Source of the DNA: a virus
Direction: 5' to 3' (one strand)
Length of the DNA stretch: 33,327 bases
IMG/VR virus record: IMGVR_UViG_3300037042_001568
Span: 1 to 33,327 of that record
Part shown: positions 13,350-23,531 of the stretch, one piece after another
Numbering within the stretch: the first letter of the stretch is position 1
Layout of the letters: each line of letters starts with the position of its first letter
Notes under the pieces: generated by a model
The model's database searches: none
Told to the model about the DNA's origin: nothing
The model's input: only the letters and a program-made list of their open reading frames with translations
Translations under genes and position numbers: made by a program

Positions 13350-16245
13350 AAGCGGTAAAATAACGAGAGAAGATATAATCGCAAAGGATGCTTTTACGTC
13401 TGCTGTCGATGAAGCTAAGCAGTTGCTTGCTGTACTAAATCAAATTCAAGATGCTTTAAAGACTAAGGCTAAAAATACTGCTGATGGATTCTCTATTACG
13501 TCGCCTCAATCAATTGAAGACGTTAAGAAGTTAACCGCCCAAATAGCTGAACTACAAAAACAAATAGCAGCGTTAGAAGTTGTTAGCGCAAAGAATAAGC
13601 AAGTGCAAAAACAATTAACACAAGCACAAGCAGAAGAAAATATAGAGAGAAAGAAGAATACTCAATCTGTAAAGGAGGCAGCTATACTAGGAAGTAATTT
13701 AACTACTTCTTATGAAAAACAAGTTGCAAGATTAGCACAGATAAAAAGAGAATTAAAAAGCCTTTCAGTTGAAGGTGTAAAAGCACCTAAAGAGTTAAAA
13801 AAAGAATTCGATAAGCTAGATGAAAGTGTAAGAAAGGCGGAGAAAAGTGTAGGTGAAAACTTTAGAACAATAGGGAAATACAAAGAAGCAGCGTCAAGTT
13901 TACTTAGTTCTGTTGGAATAGGTTTAGGAATAGGTGGTATTGTTGCTGGATTGAAAGGTGGTATTGATACTATAAGAGAATTTGAATCATCGATAGCTAA
14001 TCTAAGCGCAATAACTGGATTACAAGGGGAATATCTAAATGAATTAGAAGGCGATATAGTTGGTTTGTCAATAACATACGGGCAATCGGCTAAAGATATT
14101 GCTGACGCTGTAACCGTTGTAGGTTCTAAATCACCTGAGTTACTTAAGAATAAAGATGCTTTAGTTAGTGTTACTGATTCGGCTTTACTATTATCTAAAG
14201 CTGGAAAAATAGACGTTCCAACAGCAGCAGAAGCGATTACAAAAGCATTAAATAAATTCAACATACCAGCGCAACAAGCAGGAAAAGTTGTTGACATATT
14301 AGCAGCATCATCAAAGGAAGGAAGTGTTGAGGTAGGCGAACTGTCTGAACAACTATCTAAATTCGGTGGTATAGCAAAAAATAGCGGTTTAAATCTTCAA
14401 CAATCTGCCGCTATTATTGAAACTGTTGGTAAAACGGTTGATGAATCAGGAACTAAGATACGAGGTGTTTTAGTTAGATTGGCATCGGGTGCTGATGAGT
14501 ACAATCCAAAAATAGTTGGGTTAAAGACAGCACTAAGTAATCTCGCTAAAGATGGATTTGATAATACCGCTGCTGCAGCTAAAGCATTTGGATTAGAAAA
14601 TGCAGAGGCTGCCATTCAATTAATTAAGAATAGAGAAGAAGTAGATAGACTAACAACTGCGGTTGATATTAACGGGGTTGCTTTAGAACAAGCCACGACA
14701 AACATGAATACCATAGATGGCGCGCTAGGCAGATTGGGTGCTGCGTGGGACGCTATGATATTAAGTTTTAGCGAAGGTGATGGGTTTCTAAGAAAAGCGA
14801 TAGACGGAATAGCTGAATTAGTTAATACACTTACTGGAAACACTAACTTCGATAAAGGGATAGATAAACTTTCTAAAATAGGAGTTAGCAAGGATAGTTT
14901 AGATACTTTTCAAATAACTGTTCAGCAAACTGAAAAGCTAGTTGGTTTGATAGGAAAGATTTCAGGAGCAAATATTTATGACGCTAATTTAAAGCAATTA
15001 GGGGCATTGGCTCTCGCTCAAAACGAGGTATTTAAAGACCTGCAAAAACAAATACAGGAAGCGGAAAAGTTAGATGAGTTCACGTACGGAAGTGATAAAA
15101 ACGTACAGTTTTTAAAGGCTAGATACGAAGTTGAAAAGAATAATTTAAAACTTCTTTCAGAACAAATTAACGCAGTAAAAACCGCAAATAAAAAAGCAGA
15201 AGATGAAAAACTAAACGACTCATTAAATGCTAATAAAGCTGGCAAAGAGGATAAAATAAAAACGATTAAAGAAACAAAAGAAGTTCAAATAAATGATGCG
15301 GCAGAAACTCAGAAAATAATTGATGATATTGCTTATGCTGAATATGAGGCAAATAAAAAAGCCTACGAAGATGCAGTTGAATTAGCAGAGAAAGAAGCGA
15401 AAGAAAAAGAAGCTATTGAAGAGAAAGAAAGGATTGATAAAGAAAAAAGAGATAGAGATAGATTAGAGCAAGAAAGAAAAGTACAGCAACAAGTACTACA
15501 AGGCATTGAACAAGGGACTAAAAGACGAAGCGAGATAATTCAAAACGGCTTGCAGCAAGAGATACAAAAGCAAGATGAAGCGGTGCAAAGACAGCAAGAG
15601 TTAGCGGCTCAAGGCTTAGATAATACTTTAGCATATCAAGAGAAAAAACGTGAGGAATTGCAAGCGAAATTAGAGCGCGAGAAAGAAGCGGAGAGAAGGA
15701 GAGAAGAAGCGTTACAATTAGCTGGAGCTTTCTTAGGTTCGTATCAAAGTAGAGTAGATAAAGGGCAAGAAACGACGGCAGCAATGGCTGGTGCGCTTGC
15801 TGATACATTAATTGCAAAGGCGATTAGTTCAACAATAGCGGGCGCATTTGCTGGCGGTGTTGAGGACTTTCAAGGTAAAGGAACGGGGACGAGCGATAGT
15901 AATTTAATTGCGTTTTCTCATGGTGAATCGGTAGTAACGGCAAAGGCAACACAACAATACAGCGGACTCGTTACAGCGATGAATAAAGGCTTGGTAGATG
16001 ATTATGTAAAACAAATGATTTTGCCTGACATGGACGCGCCAATGAAGTCAAACGGCAATAGTTTTCAAAGTGCTGCTATCATTTACACGCTTAACACTAA
16101 ACTTGAAAGCCTCGAAAAAGCAATTAAAAACAAACAAGAGATAAAAGTAAATTGGAACGCGCAAGGTGAACGAGTGGAGGAGATTGTTAAAGACGGAATG
16201 AAGACGGTTATTAAGCACGTAACAACTGGAAAGCGTAGACTATGA
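13342..16245 (+). CDS. Tail tape measure protein
   Basis: At 967 aa this is the longest product. It has long coiled coils near residues 20-130 and about 620-790 (KEAKEKEAIEEKERIDKEKR), a central TP901-type tape-measure core with GIGLGIGGIVAGLKGGIDTI (about 191-210), FESSIANLSAITGLQGEYLN, and the characteristic VGKTVDESGTKIRGVLVRLA and NMNTIDGALGRLGAAWDAMI segments. It sets tail length; at about 0.15 nm per residue the tail would be near 145 nm. It overlaps both neighbours by a few bases (ATGA at the 3' end). This identifies the phage as long-tailed with a tail tube. Confidence 0.92.
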   Translation: MAESGKITREDIIAKDAFTSAVDEAKQLLAVLNQIQDALKTKAKNTADGFSITSPQSIEDVKKLTAQIAELQKQIAALEVVSAKNKQVQKQLTQAQAEENIERKKNTQSVKEAAILGSNLTTSYEKQVARLAQIKRELKSLSVEGVKAPKELKKEFDKLDESVRKAEKSVGENFRTIGKYKEAASSLLSSVGIGLGIGGIVAGLKGGIDTIREFESSIANLSAITGLQGEYLNELEGDIVGLSITYGQSAKDIADAVTVVGSKSPELLKNKDALVSVTDSALLLSKAGKIDVPTAAEAITKALNKFNIPAQQAGKVVDILAASSKEGSVEVGELSEQLSKFGGIAKNSGLNLQQSAAIIETVGKTVDESGTKIRGVLVRLASGADEYNPKIVGLKTALSNLAKDGFDNTAAAAKAFGLENAEAAIQLIKNREEVDRLTTAVDINGVALEQATTNMNTIDGALGRLGAAWDAMILSFSEGDGFLRKAIDGIAELVNTLTGNTNFDKGIDKLSKIGVSKDSLDTFQITVQQTEKLVGLIGKISGANIYDANLKQLGALALAQNEVFKDLQKQIQEAEKLDEFTYGSDKNVQFLKARYEVEKNNLKLLSEQINAVKTANKKAEDEKLNDSLNANKAGKEDKIKTIKETKEVQINDAAETQKIIDDIAYAEYEANKKAYEDAVELAEKEAKEKEAIEEKERIDKEKRDRDRLEQERKVQQQVLQGIEQGTKRRSEIIQNGLQQEIQKQDEAVQRQQELAAQGLDNTLAYQEKKREELQAKLEREKEAERRREEALQLAGAFLGSYQSRVDKGQETTAAMAGALADTLIAKAISSTIAGAFAGGVEDFQGKGTGTSDSNLIAFSHGESVVTAKATQQYSGLVTAMNKGLVDDYVKQMILPDMDAPMKSNGNSFQSAAIIYTLNTKLESLEKAIKNKQEIKVNWNAQGERVEEIVKDGMKTVIKHVTTGKRRL

Positions 16246-18119
16246 AAACAATATTCTATTTAAACGGCGCAGCTATTGAACCGCCAGCGAATCAAAAGGA
16301 GTTATCTATTCAACTTAACTTTGACAAAGACGCGCCAACGGCTCAGGTATCAATCAACAAGTGGCGATTCGTTCGAGATAACGCTGGCACTATTCAAGAT
16401 TACATCGATGGCGGTCTGTTGGGCGCTGATACTATTTACGGCAATTACACAACATCGACGGGTATCTTTGAAGGTTTGCCCTTTAAAATTGAATTAGAGC
16501 ACTTAGGGACAACGGATGTTATCTTTGATGGGTATTTAGATTTGAGCGACAACGTGGAGGTTAGCGATAACGATATAACCGCGAGTGCAAAAGAAACACA
16601 TAAAATAGATTGGCTAAATGAAAGTGCGGATAGCGTAGACTTTCAATTCTTATACGATACACAGCCATCATTATTCAATAACAAATTTATTGATATACCT
16701 TATGTAATAAACACAATACCAAAAGCTGGCGAAGCATTTTTAGCAATCATTTCCGCTTTCGTTATTACTAATTCATTGATTGTTACGGGCAAAGATATAT
16801 CGAAAGCAATAAGCAAAATAGGTACTGGTTGGGAAGCGGTGGGTGGTATCATTGAGTTGATCGCGGAAATTATTTACTTCATTACGCTTTTGGCTACTTT
16901 GATTAAATTAATTTATGATGCTTTCAACTATATTATTCAACCCGTTAAGTATCATCAAGCAATGAGGATAAAAGACCTTTTAGAAATTGGTTGCGCTCAC
17001 TTTGGTTACACTTTTCAATCTTCAATATTTAGCGGTGAATTAAAGGACGCGGTGATATTACCTGAGAAGTACCAAAACCCTGATACAGATGGTATTTTAG
17101 GCTTTCTTAATCCTAATGAACCTGAGATGAGAGGTTATTACAAAGGCACGTTCGGGCAGTTATTACGCGATATTAAATTGATGTTCAATGCAAAGATTAT
17201 AATTAACAACGGTACTTTAATAATCGAGCGTCGCGATTACGATTTATTCCCAGCTACAACATACCAACTGCCTGACTTAAGAAACGATTGGAATGGCTTT
17301 AATTCGGATGAGTTTAAAAGCGGTTACTACTTAAAGTTTCAAACAGATTTAAACGATAAAAACACGATTGATAAATACGAGGGCACAGCGTATCAAATTA
17401 CGTTGCAGCCTAACATCGTTAACAATCAATTCAATCTATTATACAAAGGCTATGAGCGTGTAGATTTCCCTTTTGCACTCGCTAAAAAGAAAACATCATT
17501 AACTTTCCCTGAGCAAGTTTTTAGAGTAATATTAGATACATTCAGCGCGGTTGCGAATGTCTTTGTGTTGATTATTAATGGCGCGATTGATGCCTTGCAA
17601 GCGGTGATAGGTGCAATAAATGATTTAATTGATTTTCTAAATACATTTGGCATACCGATTAATTTTAATTTACAAGCACCTGAGAATATCCCTCCAGTTG
17701 TTTTAGGTACTTTAATCACCGACAGACTTGGAATGTTACTACTTGAAAACGACTTTGTAAACGTACCTAAAATATTTATCATTCAAGAAGGAAGCACACC
17801 TCGTAAAACAGATATAGATGAAACACTTAACGCGAAATATCTTTGGGATAACTATCATTTTATTAATTCCTTTTATCCAATCTCAGGAAAGCATAATCAG
17901 TATATTAAGCGCACTTTTGATAACGTGCCTTTTTGTTTCGAGGATTATCAAAAAGTAAAATTAGATAATCGAATATTGACTAATTTTGGAGAGAGCGCGC
18001 TTGTTGATTCTTTAGAGTGGAACGTGTATAGACAGAGCGCGAATATCAAGTACAGAGTAAACAAGCTATATTACAACAACTTCAAAACACCGACAACAAA
18101 TGAAGCAACAGGAAATTAA
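16242..18119 (+). CDS. Distal tail or baseplate protein
   Basis: The 625-aa product follows the tape measure, the usual position of distal tail proteins, and starts in an ATGA overlap. The N-terminus (MKTIFYLNGAAIEPPANQKE) leads into beta-rich sequence. Unusually, residues 165-225 contain two hydrophobic stretches (AFLAIISAFVITNSLIV; IIYFITLLATLIKLIYDAF), and a third lies around 433-465 (VFVLIINGAIDALQAVIGAI), which could be membrane-interacting or core helices. The C-terminus is beta-rich and tyrosine-rich. It overlaps the next gene by 20 bases. Confidence 0.6.
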   Translation: MKTIFYLNGAAIEPPANQKELSIQLNFDKDAPTAQVSINKWRFVRDNAGTIQDYIDGGLLGADTIYGNYTTSTGIFEGLPFKIELEHLGTTDVIFDGYLDLSDNVEVSDNDITASAKETHKIDWLNESADSVDFQFLYDTQPSLFNNKFIDIPYVINTIPKAGEAFLAIISAFVITNSLIVTGKDISKAISKIGTGWEAVGGIIELIAEIIYFITLLATLIKLIYDAFNYIIQPVKYHQAMRIKDLLEIGCAHFGYTFQSSIFSGELKDAVILPEKYQNPDTDGILGFLNPNEPEMRGYYKGTFGQLLRDIKLMFNAKIIINNGTLIIERRDYDLFPATTYQLPDLRNDWNGFNSDEFKSGYYLKFQTDLNDKNTIDKYEGTAYQITLQPNIVNNQFNLLYKGYERVDFPFALAKKKTSLTFPEQVFRVILDTFSAVANVFVLIINGAIDALQAVIGAINDLIDFLNTFGIPINFNLQAPENIPPVVLGTLITDRLGMLLLENDFVNVPKIFIIQEGSTPRKTDIDETLNAKYLWDNYHFINSFYPISGKHNQYIKRTFDNVPFCFEDYQKVKLDNRILTNFGESALVDSLEWNVYRQSANIKYRVNKLYYNNFKTPTTNEATGN

Positions 18120-18336
18120 CCCGAAAGATTTACAAAAGGCAATGAAGGTTCTAAGTGATTTATCATCGAACGCTTCTTTGTTTCAAAACCTTGCAGAAAA
18201 CATGATAAACACCTTATCTCCTGAGGACAAAGAAAAAGTAAATAAGGCGGTCAATACAAAAGACATGAAGAAGGCAATGGATAAATTAAAGGGTGCGCTA
18301 AATAAAATGCAAACATATGGCAGTAAGAGTAGATAG
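18100..18336 (+). CDS. Small 78-aa helical protein in tail operon
   Basis: A lysine-rich, fully helical product (NPKDLQKAMKVLSDLSSNAS, later NTKDMKKAMDKLKGALNKMQ). The motif DLQKAMKVL ... DMKKAMDKL is repeated, suggesting two similar helices. It overlaps the upstream gene by 20 bases and the downstream gene by 20 bases in other frames, so it is surely translated with the tail genes. Function not recognised. Confidence 0.55.
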   Translation: MKQQEINPKDLQKAMKVLSDLSSNASLFQNLAENMINTLSPEDKEKVNKAVNTKDMKKAMDKLKGALNKMQTYGSKSR

Positions 18337-20683
18337 CATTTCGTTTAATAGCGAATTGACCAGCGGTTCAACTGATTACCTATTGGGCAATGTGCTTAAT
18401 AGCGTAACGGCAACGGTGAATATATCGGTGGGGTGGTTTGCTTTTGCTTCGGCTTCAACTAAGATTCAATTCGCACCTACTACGGGCTATCCTAACCCTG
18501 ATGAAGTAATTAGATGCAATAGTCCTTTATTTGCTGAGTTCAATTTAGGTGATACAATAGATGTTAATGGCACTACTTCCAACGATGGCAGCTATACGAT
18601 AGCAGCTATTATAAGTGCAAATGAAATAAGACTAACAACATCGCTTGTTAATGAGTTAAGCAGCACAGCAGAAATTATAGGTACAACACCGATAACAGCA
18701 TTGAACTACTTTTACAACTTGATAGAAAATGCAAATGCACCTTCTTATATCAGTCAAATTGATGGCAGCGTTCAAAAGTATTTAGCCTTTGATTTAGATG
18801 CAACAGATACAAGTACGGTAGTTCCATTCGCTGGTGTTGGTGCTAAGTCTTGGCAATGTGGAGGCGCAACAATCAAAGGCGATGGTGTAGATGCTTACTT
18901 TCAATACTTCGAGATAACACACAACTTTTTAGTTATTCCTTATTATGTAGAGGGTGAATACAATGATTTGATTGCTGGCATTAAGCCGTATAATTTTGAC
19001 AACACAAATTCTTTAAAATACATTTCAAACTTTGAAGCCTTATATTTTAGGACTGACCCGAATAAAAAGCAAATAGGTTCATTCGTAAGTAATAAAGGGA
19101 ACGTAGGGTGGTTTGATGAGAACTTTAACACCGACCTTACAAACTATTCTCATACGGCAATAGTTCACAAAACACCAACAAATATTACTTTGCCAAGTGT
19201 TGAGATTTCACAAAATTTAAACACGTTTACCTTCGATGTAGTTAATACAACAGATGCGCCATTCGTATTGAATACAACGGCTTGCATTTTAGGTTTCTCT
19301 TTACTTAGTGATGAGATAGATTATACCGATGCAGCAAAGACGGTAGAGCAAAACTTTTATATCGACAGAATTATAACAACGGTTACAGATGATGTACCGT
19401 TGGCTAACGGTAATTATATAGAAAACGTGAATGTTGAGTTGATCAGTTCAAGCGTAGTAAGGGTAACTGGTAACTTTCAATTTTCTGCTGGCGATGTTAC
19501 TTATTTAAGTGCTTTGAGTGGCAAGCGTTATTGTATGACATTCGATGTAGTTGATGATGCTTTAACTATTGATAATGCAGATAGGGTAACACTTTTAGTT
19601 GATGCAAACGACCTTTATATTGATACTTCAAACGATGGCTTGATTGTATTTGATACCACGATTGTAACGATGGCGGACCAGCCGCAAACGGGTGTACTAA
19701 ATACGGAGGCTTTCCCGACCGATGCTATTGTGATTCGCTCAATCATTGCTTTTGATTACGAAATCAATACGGACTTTACGAGTATAACAGCAAAGATTAT
19801 AGCTGAGAATTCGACGGGCGATTCATTTGATTTAGATTCGTTTAGTTTCAACTTAAGCACACAGCCTAAGGTTAGTGATATAATGCAGATTAACATTAAC
19901 CAACCGCGCCCGTTTATACCGAGCGGTGAGGACTTTTTTCAAAACATAATTGTTAAACGTAGAAGTGATTTAGATGCTGGCAATCTTTATTATTATGAGA
20001 TTGATTTTCCTATCTTATTCCGTTGGGAATATTGGAGGTCATTGCTGGGTGTTAACGCTGCTTTTTTTAACACTTCACTACCGAATAACGGGTATAATAA
20101 TTTATGGTACAGATACGATGCAGCGCCATTCAATATCAAGGGGGTGATTCAATTAGATTTAATAAACGATGGGAACGCTTTAAGTTTTGAGGACAAAATA
20201 ACCTTAGACGCTTACAACTATTCAACTGGTGCGGACTGGACTATCAAGACTTTAAAAGCATACGACCTTAGTAATAACGAATTGACAGATGGCACTAATA
20301 AATTTGTGCAAGGCTTTGCGAAAACTAAAATAGTTGCGGTATTTGAAAACACTAACCCGATAGATTTACCAAGCGTATTTGTTCGCTTTGGTGCTGAGGT
20401 GTACGAGAGCGGTGGCATTAGTGGTTTGCATACAATAGATTCACTTTATCCAGTTGCTGCGAGTGAATGGTTTGAGAATGATAGTAATGGTGGATTGATT
20501 GAATTAGTATTGAGCGGAAATGAGATAACGGCAACGGCTTACTTAGACAATACTAAAATACCAACTGGCGGAACTTTAACGCTTTATGCGAGAATTTACA
20601 ACGGCACTCCAGCAGATGGTAAATTGACGGAAGCTGGTATATTTAAAGCGACGGAAGATGGCATTCTAAAACAACTTGAATAA
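18317..20683 (+). CDS. Large tail or baseplate protein
   Basis: A 788-aa beta-rich product beginning MAVRVDSISFNSELTSGSTD. The first 120 residues form strands with a DTIDVNGTTSNDGSYTIAAI segment typical of beta-sandwich modules found in phage tail proteins. Further repeats of similar modules follow, with no coiled coil and few cysteines. Position between the distal tail gene and the tail-fibre gene supports a baseplate or receptor-binding support role. There is a promoter right after its stop codon. Family not recognised. Confidence 0.6.
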   Translation: MAVRVDSISFNSELTSGSTDYLLGNVLNSVTATVNISVGWFAFASASTKIQFAPTTGYPNPDEVIRCNSPLFAEFNLGDTIDVNGTTSNDGSYTIAAIISANEIRLTTSLVNELSSTAEIIGTTPITALNYFYNLIENANAPSYISQIDGSVQKYLAFDLDATDTSTVVPFAGVGAKSWQCGGATIKGDGVDAYFQYFEITHNFLVIPYYVEGEYNDLIAGIKPYNFDNTNSLKYISNFEALYFRTDPNKKQIGSFVSNKGNVGWFDENFNTDLTNYSHTAIVHKTPTNITLPSVEISQNLNTFTFDVVNTTDAPFVLNTTACILGFSLLSDEIDYTDAAKTVEQNFYIDRIITTVTDDVPLANGNYIENVNVELISSSVVRVTGNFQFSAGDVTYLSALSGKRYCMTFDVVDDALTIDNADRVTLLVDANDLYIDTSNDGLIVFDTTIVTMADQPQTGVLNTEAFPTDAIVIRSIIAFDYEINTDFTSITAKIIAENSTGDSFDLDSFSFNLSTQPKVSDIMQININQPRPFIPSGEDFFQNIIVKRRSDLDAGNLYYYEIDFPILFRWEYWRSLLGVNAAFFNTSLPNNGYNNLWYRYDAAPFNIKGVIQLDLINDGNALSFEDKITLDAYNYSTGADWTIKTLKAYDLSNNELTDGTNKFVQGFAKTKIVAVFENTNPIDLPSVFVRFGAEVYESGGISGLHTIDSLYPVAASEWFENDSNGGLIELVLSGNEITATAYLDNTKIPTGGTLTLYARIYNGTPADGKLTEAGIFKATEDGILKQLE

Positions 20684-20689
20684 ATAAAT

Positions 20690-20717
20690 TTGTGAGTAAA
20701 AAAATAATTTAATTTTG
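20690..20717 (+). promoter_or_regulatory. Late promoter before tail-fibre gene
   Basis: TTG at 20690-20692, 17 bases, then TAATTTTG at 20710-20717. The ATG of the fibre gene is at 20723, only five bases after the -7 box, so the transcript would be essentially leaderless. Confidence 0.65.
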
Positions 20718-20722
20718 AATTT

Positions 20723-22018
20723 ATGAGCGAGAAGATTAGCGAATATACAACAAGCGTTACAGCCTTAGCGAGTGGCGACCTTATGGATGTGAGTAAGTTG
20801 ATTTCGACTTCTCCCGATGTTTATCAATCGCAAAAATTAAACTACTCGGTATTACTTACTGAGTTGAACGCTGACCTATCAATAACGCTACAAAGCGCAT
20901 ACAACGCATCCACGCAACCGCAGATATTAACATCTGTTGCTAAGGGTGGTGTAGTGATTAGAAGCGGTCAAGCGTTAGATACAAATTCAGTTTTAGAACT
21001 AAAAAATATTGCTGGCTCATCAACTTTTGTGGTAGGTGGTAATGGTATAGTTGCAACGGGCAACTGGCAAGCAACGACAATAGCTGCTGCCTTTGGTGGT
21101 ACTGGTCAAACTTCATATACAGCAGGTGATTTGATTTATGCAAGCAATACAACAGCGATTGCAAAGTTAGGTATTGGAACTTCGGGACAAGTGTTAACGG
21201 TAAGTGGTGGTGGCATTCCTTCGTGGGCGGCTGTATCATCTTCTAACTTAGGCTCATCAAACTTAACATCAGCAGACGATGCAAGGACATTCACACTTAA
21301 AAGTGGGACAACTTCATCGCAATATTTTCAAATTTTAAATAGTGCAGGGGCTAATTTATATACAGCGAGAGGCGACAATAAAGTTGTTTTCGGCTCATCA
21401 TCAATAGGACTTTCAATAGATAAATACCTTAATAATTCTGTTAATACCGACACCTATATAAACAATGCACTATTTAATCGAATACAAACTAATCAAAGGG
21501 GCGAAGTTTGGTATAATGCTGCAGGAACTGGAAAAGTACAAATAAGCGGAACGGGTGAAATATCTCTTTTTGGAGCATTGACAGAATATAATATTTATAA
21601 TGCCAGTAACAATAGAGCAGCCATATTAGCGTGTTCCAATGCTAATACAGGGCAGTTGTGGATTTTAAATTCTTCTGGCGTAACTAAATCAATAATTGAA
21701 GTTGGTTATAGTGTATTTGATTCCTTGATGAAAATTGGCGGCAGCTATGCGCTTGCAACGGCTCAATTACAAGTTGTAGGAACTGGCGCAACATCATCAA
21801 CAAAAACGGCATTGTTTCAAAATTCTGCGAGCGTATCAGCACTAACAATAAAAGATGATTTGTATTGTATTTTTAGAGCAAAAGACGCTGTTATACCCGA
21901 TGCAGATTTAGCAAATAATGAAATGAGTTTTTATATCGAAGAAGCTACAAACGACTTGCATTTTAAGGTCAAGTATTCAACAGGGACGGTGAAATCAGGA
22001 AAAATAAATTTAACTTAA
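20723..22018 (+). CDS. Tail fibre protein
   Basis: The 431-aa product starts MSEKISEYTTSVTALASGDL, typical of Bacteroidetes phage fibres that begin with an ISE(Y/L) attachment segment. Residues 110-175 contain AAFGGTGQTSYTAGDLIYAS and KLGIGTSGQVLTVSGGGIPSW, the collagen-like or trimeric shaft motif widely seen in fibre proteins. The C-terminal half is less repetitive and probably the receptor-binding tip, ending in a beta-rich stretch. It is transcribed from its own promoter. Confidence 0.8.
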   Translation: MSEKISEYTTSVTALASGDLMDVSKLISTSPDVYQSQKLNYSVLLTELNADLSITLQSAYNASTQPQILTSVAKGGVVIRSGQALDTNSVLELKNIAGSSTFVVGGNGIVATGNWQATTIAAAFGGTGQTSYTAGDLIYASNTTAIAKLGIGTSGQVLTVSGGGIPSWAAVSSSNLGSSNLTSADDARTFTLKSGTTSSQYFQILNSAGANLYTARGDNKVVFGSSSIGLSIDKYLNNSVNTDTYINNALFNRIQTNQRGEVWYNAAGTGKVQISGTGEISLFGALTEYNIYNASNNRAAILACSNANTGQLWILNSSGVTKSIIEVGYSVFDSLMKIGGSYALATAQLQVVGTGATSSTKTALFQNSASVSALTIKDDLYCIFRAKDAVIPDADLANNEMSFYIEEATNDLHFKVKYSTGTVKSGKINLT

Positions 22019-22023
22019 AAAAT

Positions 22024-22416
22024 ATGTTAAAAATAACCAACACAGCAGAAACGGCATTTACATTCAGCGGAATAGAAATGCCAATAGGTCAAGATATTTA
22101 CTTCTTTATTGAGAACTTCAATTCAAATAAAGGAGTGATGAATATTAACGCTTTTCCTCAAAAGTTAGTATCTGAAACGATTGACGGTATAACGACCAGC
22201 ACTTATCATCCTTTACCAAAAATAGACCAATTAGATAGCGTAGGAATTGAAATAACGGGTGATGATGAGTTAAGCAAAAACGGTTTGAAAGGCGTAGGAC
22301 TTCGTGTAGATACTATTTACGAAGCATCACTCTTGGCAGTTAATTACTTTGAAGTAAACGTACCATCAACAGCGGGCTTATTTTCAATCATAGGTTTAAA
22401 TTTAGAATCAATATAA
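22024..22416 (+). CDS. Unknown 130-aa protein beside tail fibre
   Basis: A beta-rich product (MLKITNTAETAFTFSGIEMP) that starts 5 bases after the fibre gene stop. It probably belongs to the virion or assists fibre assembly, but no family is recognised. It has no membrane segment. The AT-rich spacer AATTAAATAAAACAAA after it leads to the next small gene. Confidence 0.5.
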   Translation: MLKITNTAETAFTFSGIEMPIGQDIYFFIENFNSNKGVMNINAFPQKLVSETIDGITTSTYHPLPKIDQLDSVGIEITGDDELSKNGLKGVGLRVDTIYEASLLAVNYFEVNVPSTAGLFSIIGLNLESI

Positions 22417-22430
22417 TTAAATAAAACAAA

Positions 22431-22598
22431 ATGAAAGCAGAACAAAAAAAACAATTAGCAGACGCGTTAAACTACATTTACAGCATCAGCACAAAGGCAG
22501 CAGTTGAAAAACAATCTCACGATGTTTGTTTTGAAGCAGCAAAAGAATTAATGAAGCATATCGAATCAATCGAAGTCGTAGAAACTAAAGAAGATTAA
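22431..22598 (+). CDS. Small 55-aa helical protein
   Basis: A short frame starting MKAEQKKQLADALNYIYSIS, with an acidic end (IESIEVVETKED). Predicted to be two helices. The start follows an ATAAAACAAA leader and the stop is 3 bases before the next gene. Not recognised, but codon use and tight spacing support it. Confidence 0.5.
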   Translation: MKAEQKKQLADALNYIYSISTKAAVEKQSHDVCFEAAKELMKHIESIEVVETKED

Positions 22599-22601
22599 AC
22601 G

Positions 22602-23531
22602 ATGCCAACGGGAGAATGTATAAAAGGTAATTTCATTATTATAGGCACTAACCCTATCGAGGACTTGCCGAGTATTGGTGGAATTATACCAGCTTCACCC
22701 GTTGCTCAATGCTGCGCTAAAACTACATTCTTTGCAAGTACGCCAAGTGATGACGTGCTAAAAAATGATAAAACGTCGTTTCTTTGGGTGCTTTCTCCAT
22801 TGGTTTCTGCTGCTGAAATGACCTTGCAAAAGGCAAACGCGAGCGGAACTTTTGTCGATGTACAAACACTAAATGACAATGATTACGGTACGTTCTATCC
22901 GCTTAACTTCAATAGTGATGATGATAACAGAAAGTACATTGGTTATCTATTAGATATGCGCTTAGTTATCTTGGATGATGGCGCTGGTTTGTATCGAGTT
23001 AAGAACGTGATTACAACTATACTCGGAAACAAATCTTTGTACTCAAATGAATTTTGTTTATCCGAATACTCGCCAGCTTTGATTAACGGAACGGTAAGAA
23101 TTGAAACGTATACAAATGGTATTCGTGGCGCTGCTGGTTCACAAACAGATTACATCGACTTCAATTCAATTAATTGGTATAATCAAATTCGACTTAGTGG
23201 TATGTTTGGCTTCACATCAAGCGAATACACACGCGAGGAAGTTGAGTATAATAACGGACAGAAACAATGGGTAGTTGACGAGCAAAAAGAGAAGTACATT
23301 TTGAAGTTGAAACCTATTGAGCAAAGCACGCGCAACTTCGTTAAGACCGATATTCTGCAAGCCGATGAAATCATTATAACCGATTATAACAACACTAATC
23401 CCGATGAATTTATTGGTGTTTACGTTAAAGGTTCGGGAGGTTTTGAGCCACGACACAATATAAAAGAAGCGTTGCCAGTTGATATAAATTTTGACAGCGC
23501 ATTTAATAATCAAAGAAAAAAACGGTGCTAA
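22602..23531 (+). CDS. Unknown 309-aa structural-region protein
   Basis: Placed between the fibre genes and the lysis genes. It is beta-rich: near residues 33-45 AQCCAKTTFFAST, then SFLWVLSPLVSAAEMTLQKA and later a long polar region. The pattern suggests a tail-associated Ig-like or adhesin protein, but no family is recognised. It begins MPTGECIKGNFIIIGTNPIE, and the stop is followed directly by the ATG of the next gene at 23532. Confidence 0.5.
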   Translation: MPTGECIKGNFIIIGTNPIEDLPSIGGIIPASPVAQCCAKTTFFASTPSDDVLKNDKTSFLWVLSPLVSAAEMTLQKANASGTFVDVQTLNDNDYGTFYPLNFNSDDDNRKYIGYLLDMRLVILDDGAGLYRVKNVITTILGNKSLYSNEFCLSEYSPALINGTVRIETYTNGIRGAAGSQTDYIDFNSINWYNQIRLSGMFGFTSSEYTREEVEYNNGQKQWVVDEQKEKYILKLKPIEQSTRNFVKTDILQADEIIITDYNNTNPDEFIGVYVKGSGGFEPRHNIKEALPVDINFDSAFNNQRKKRC

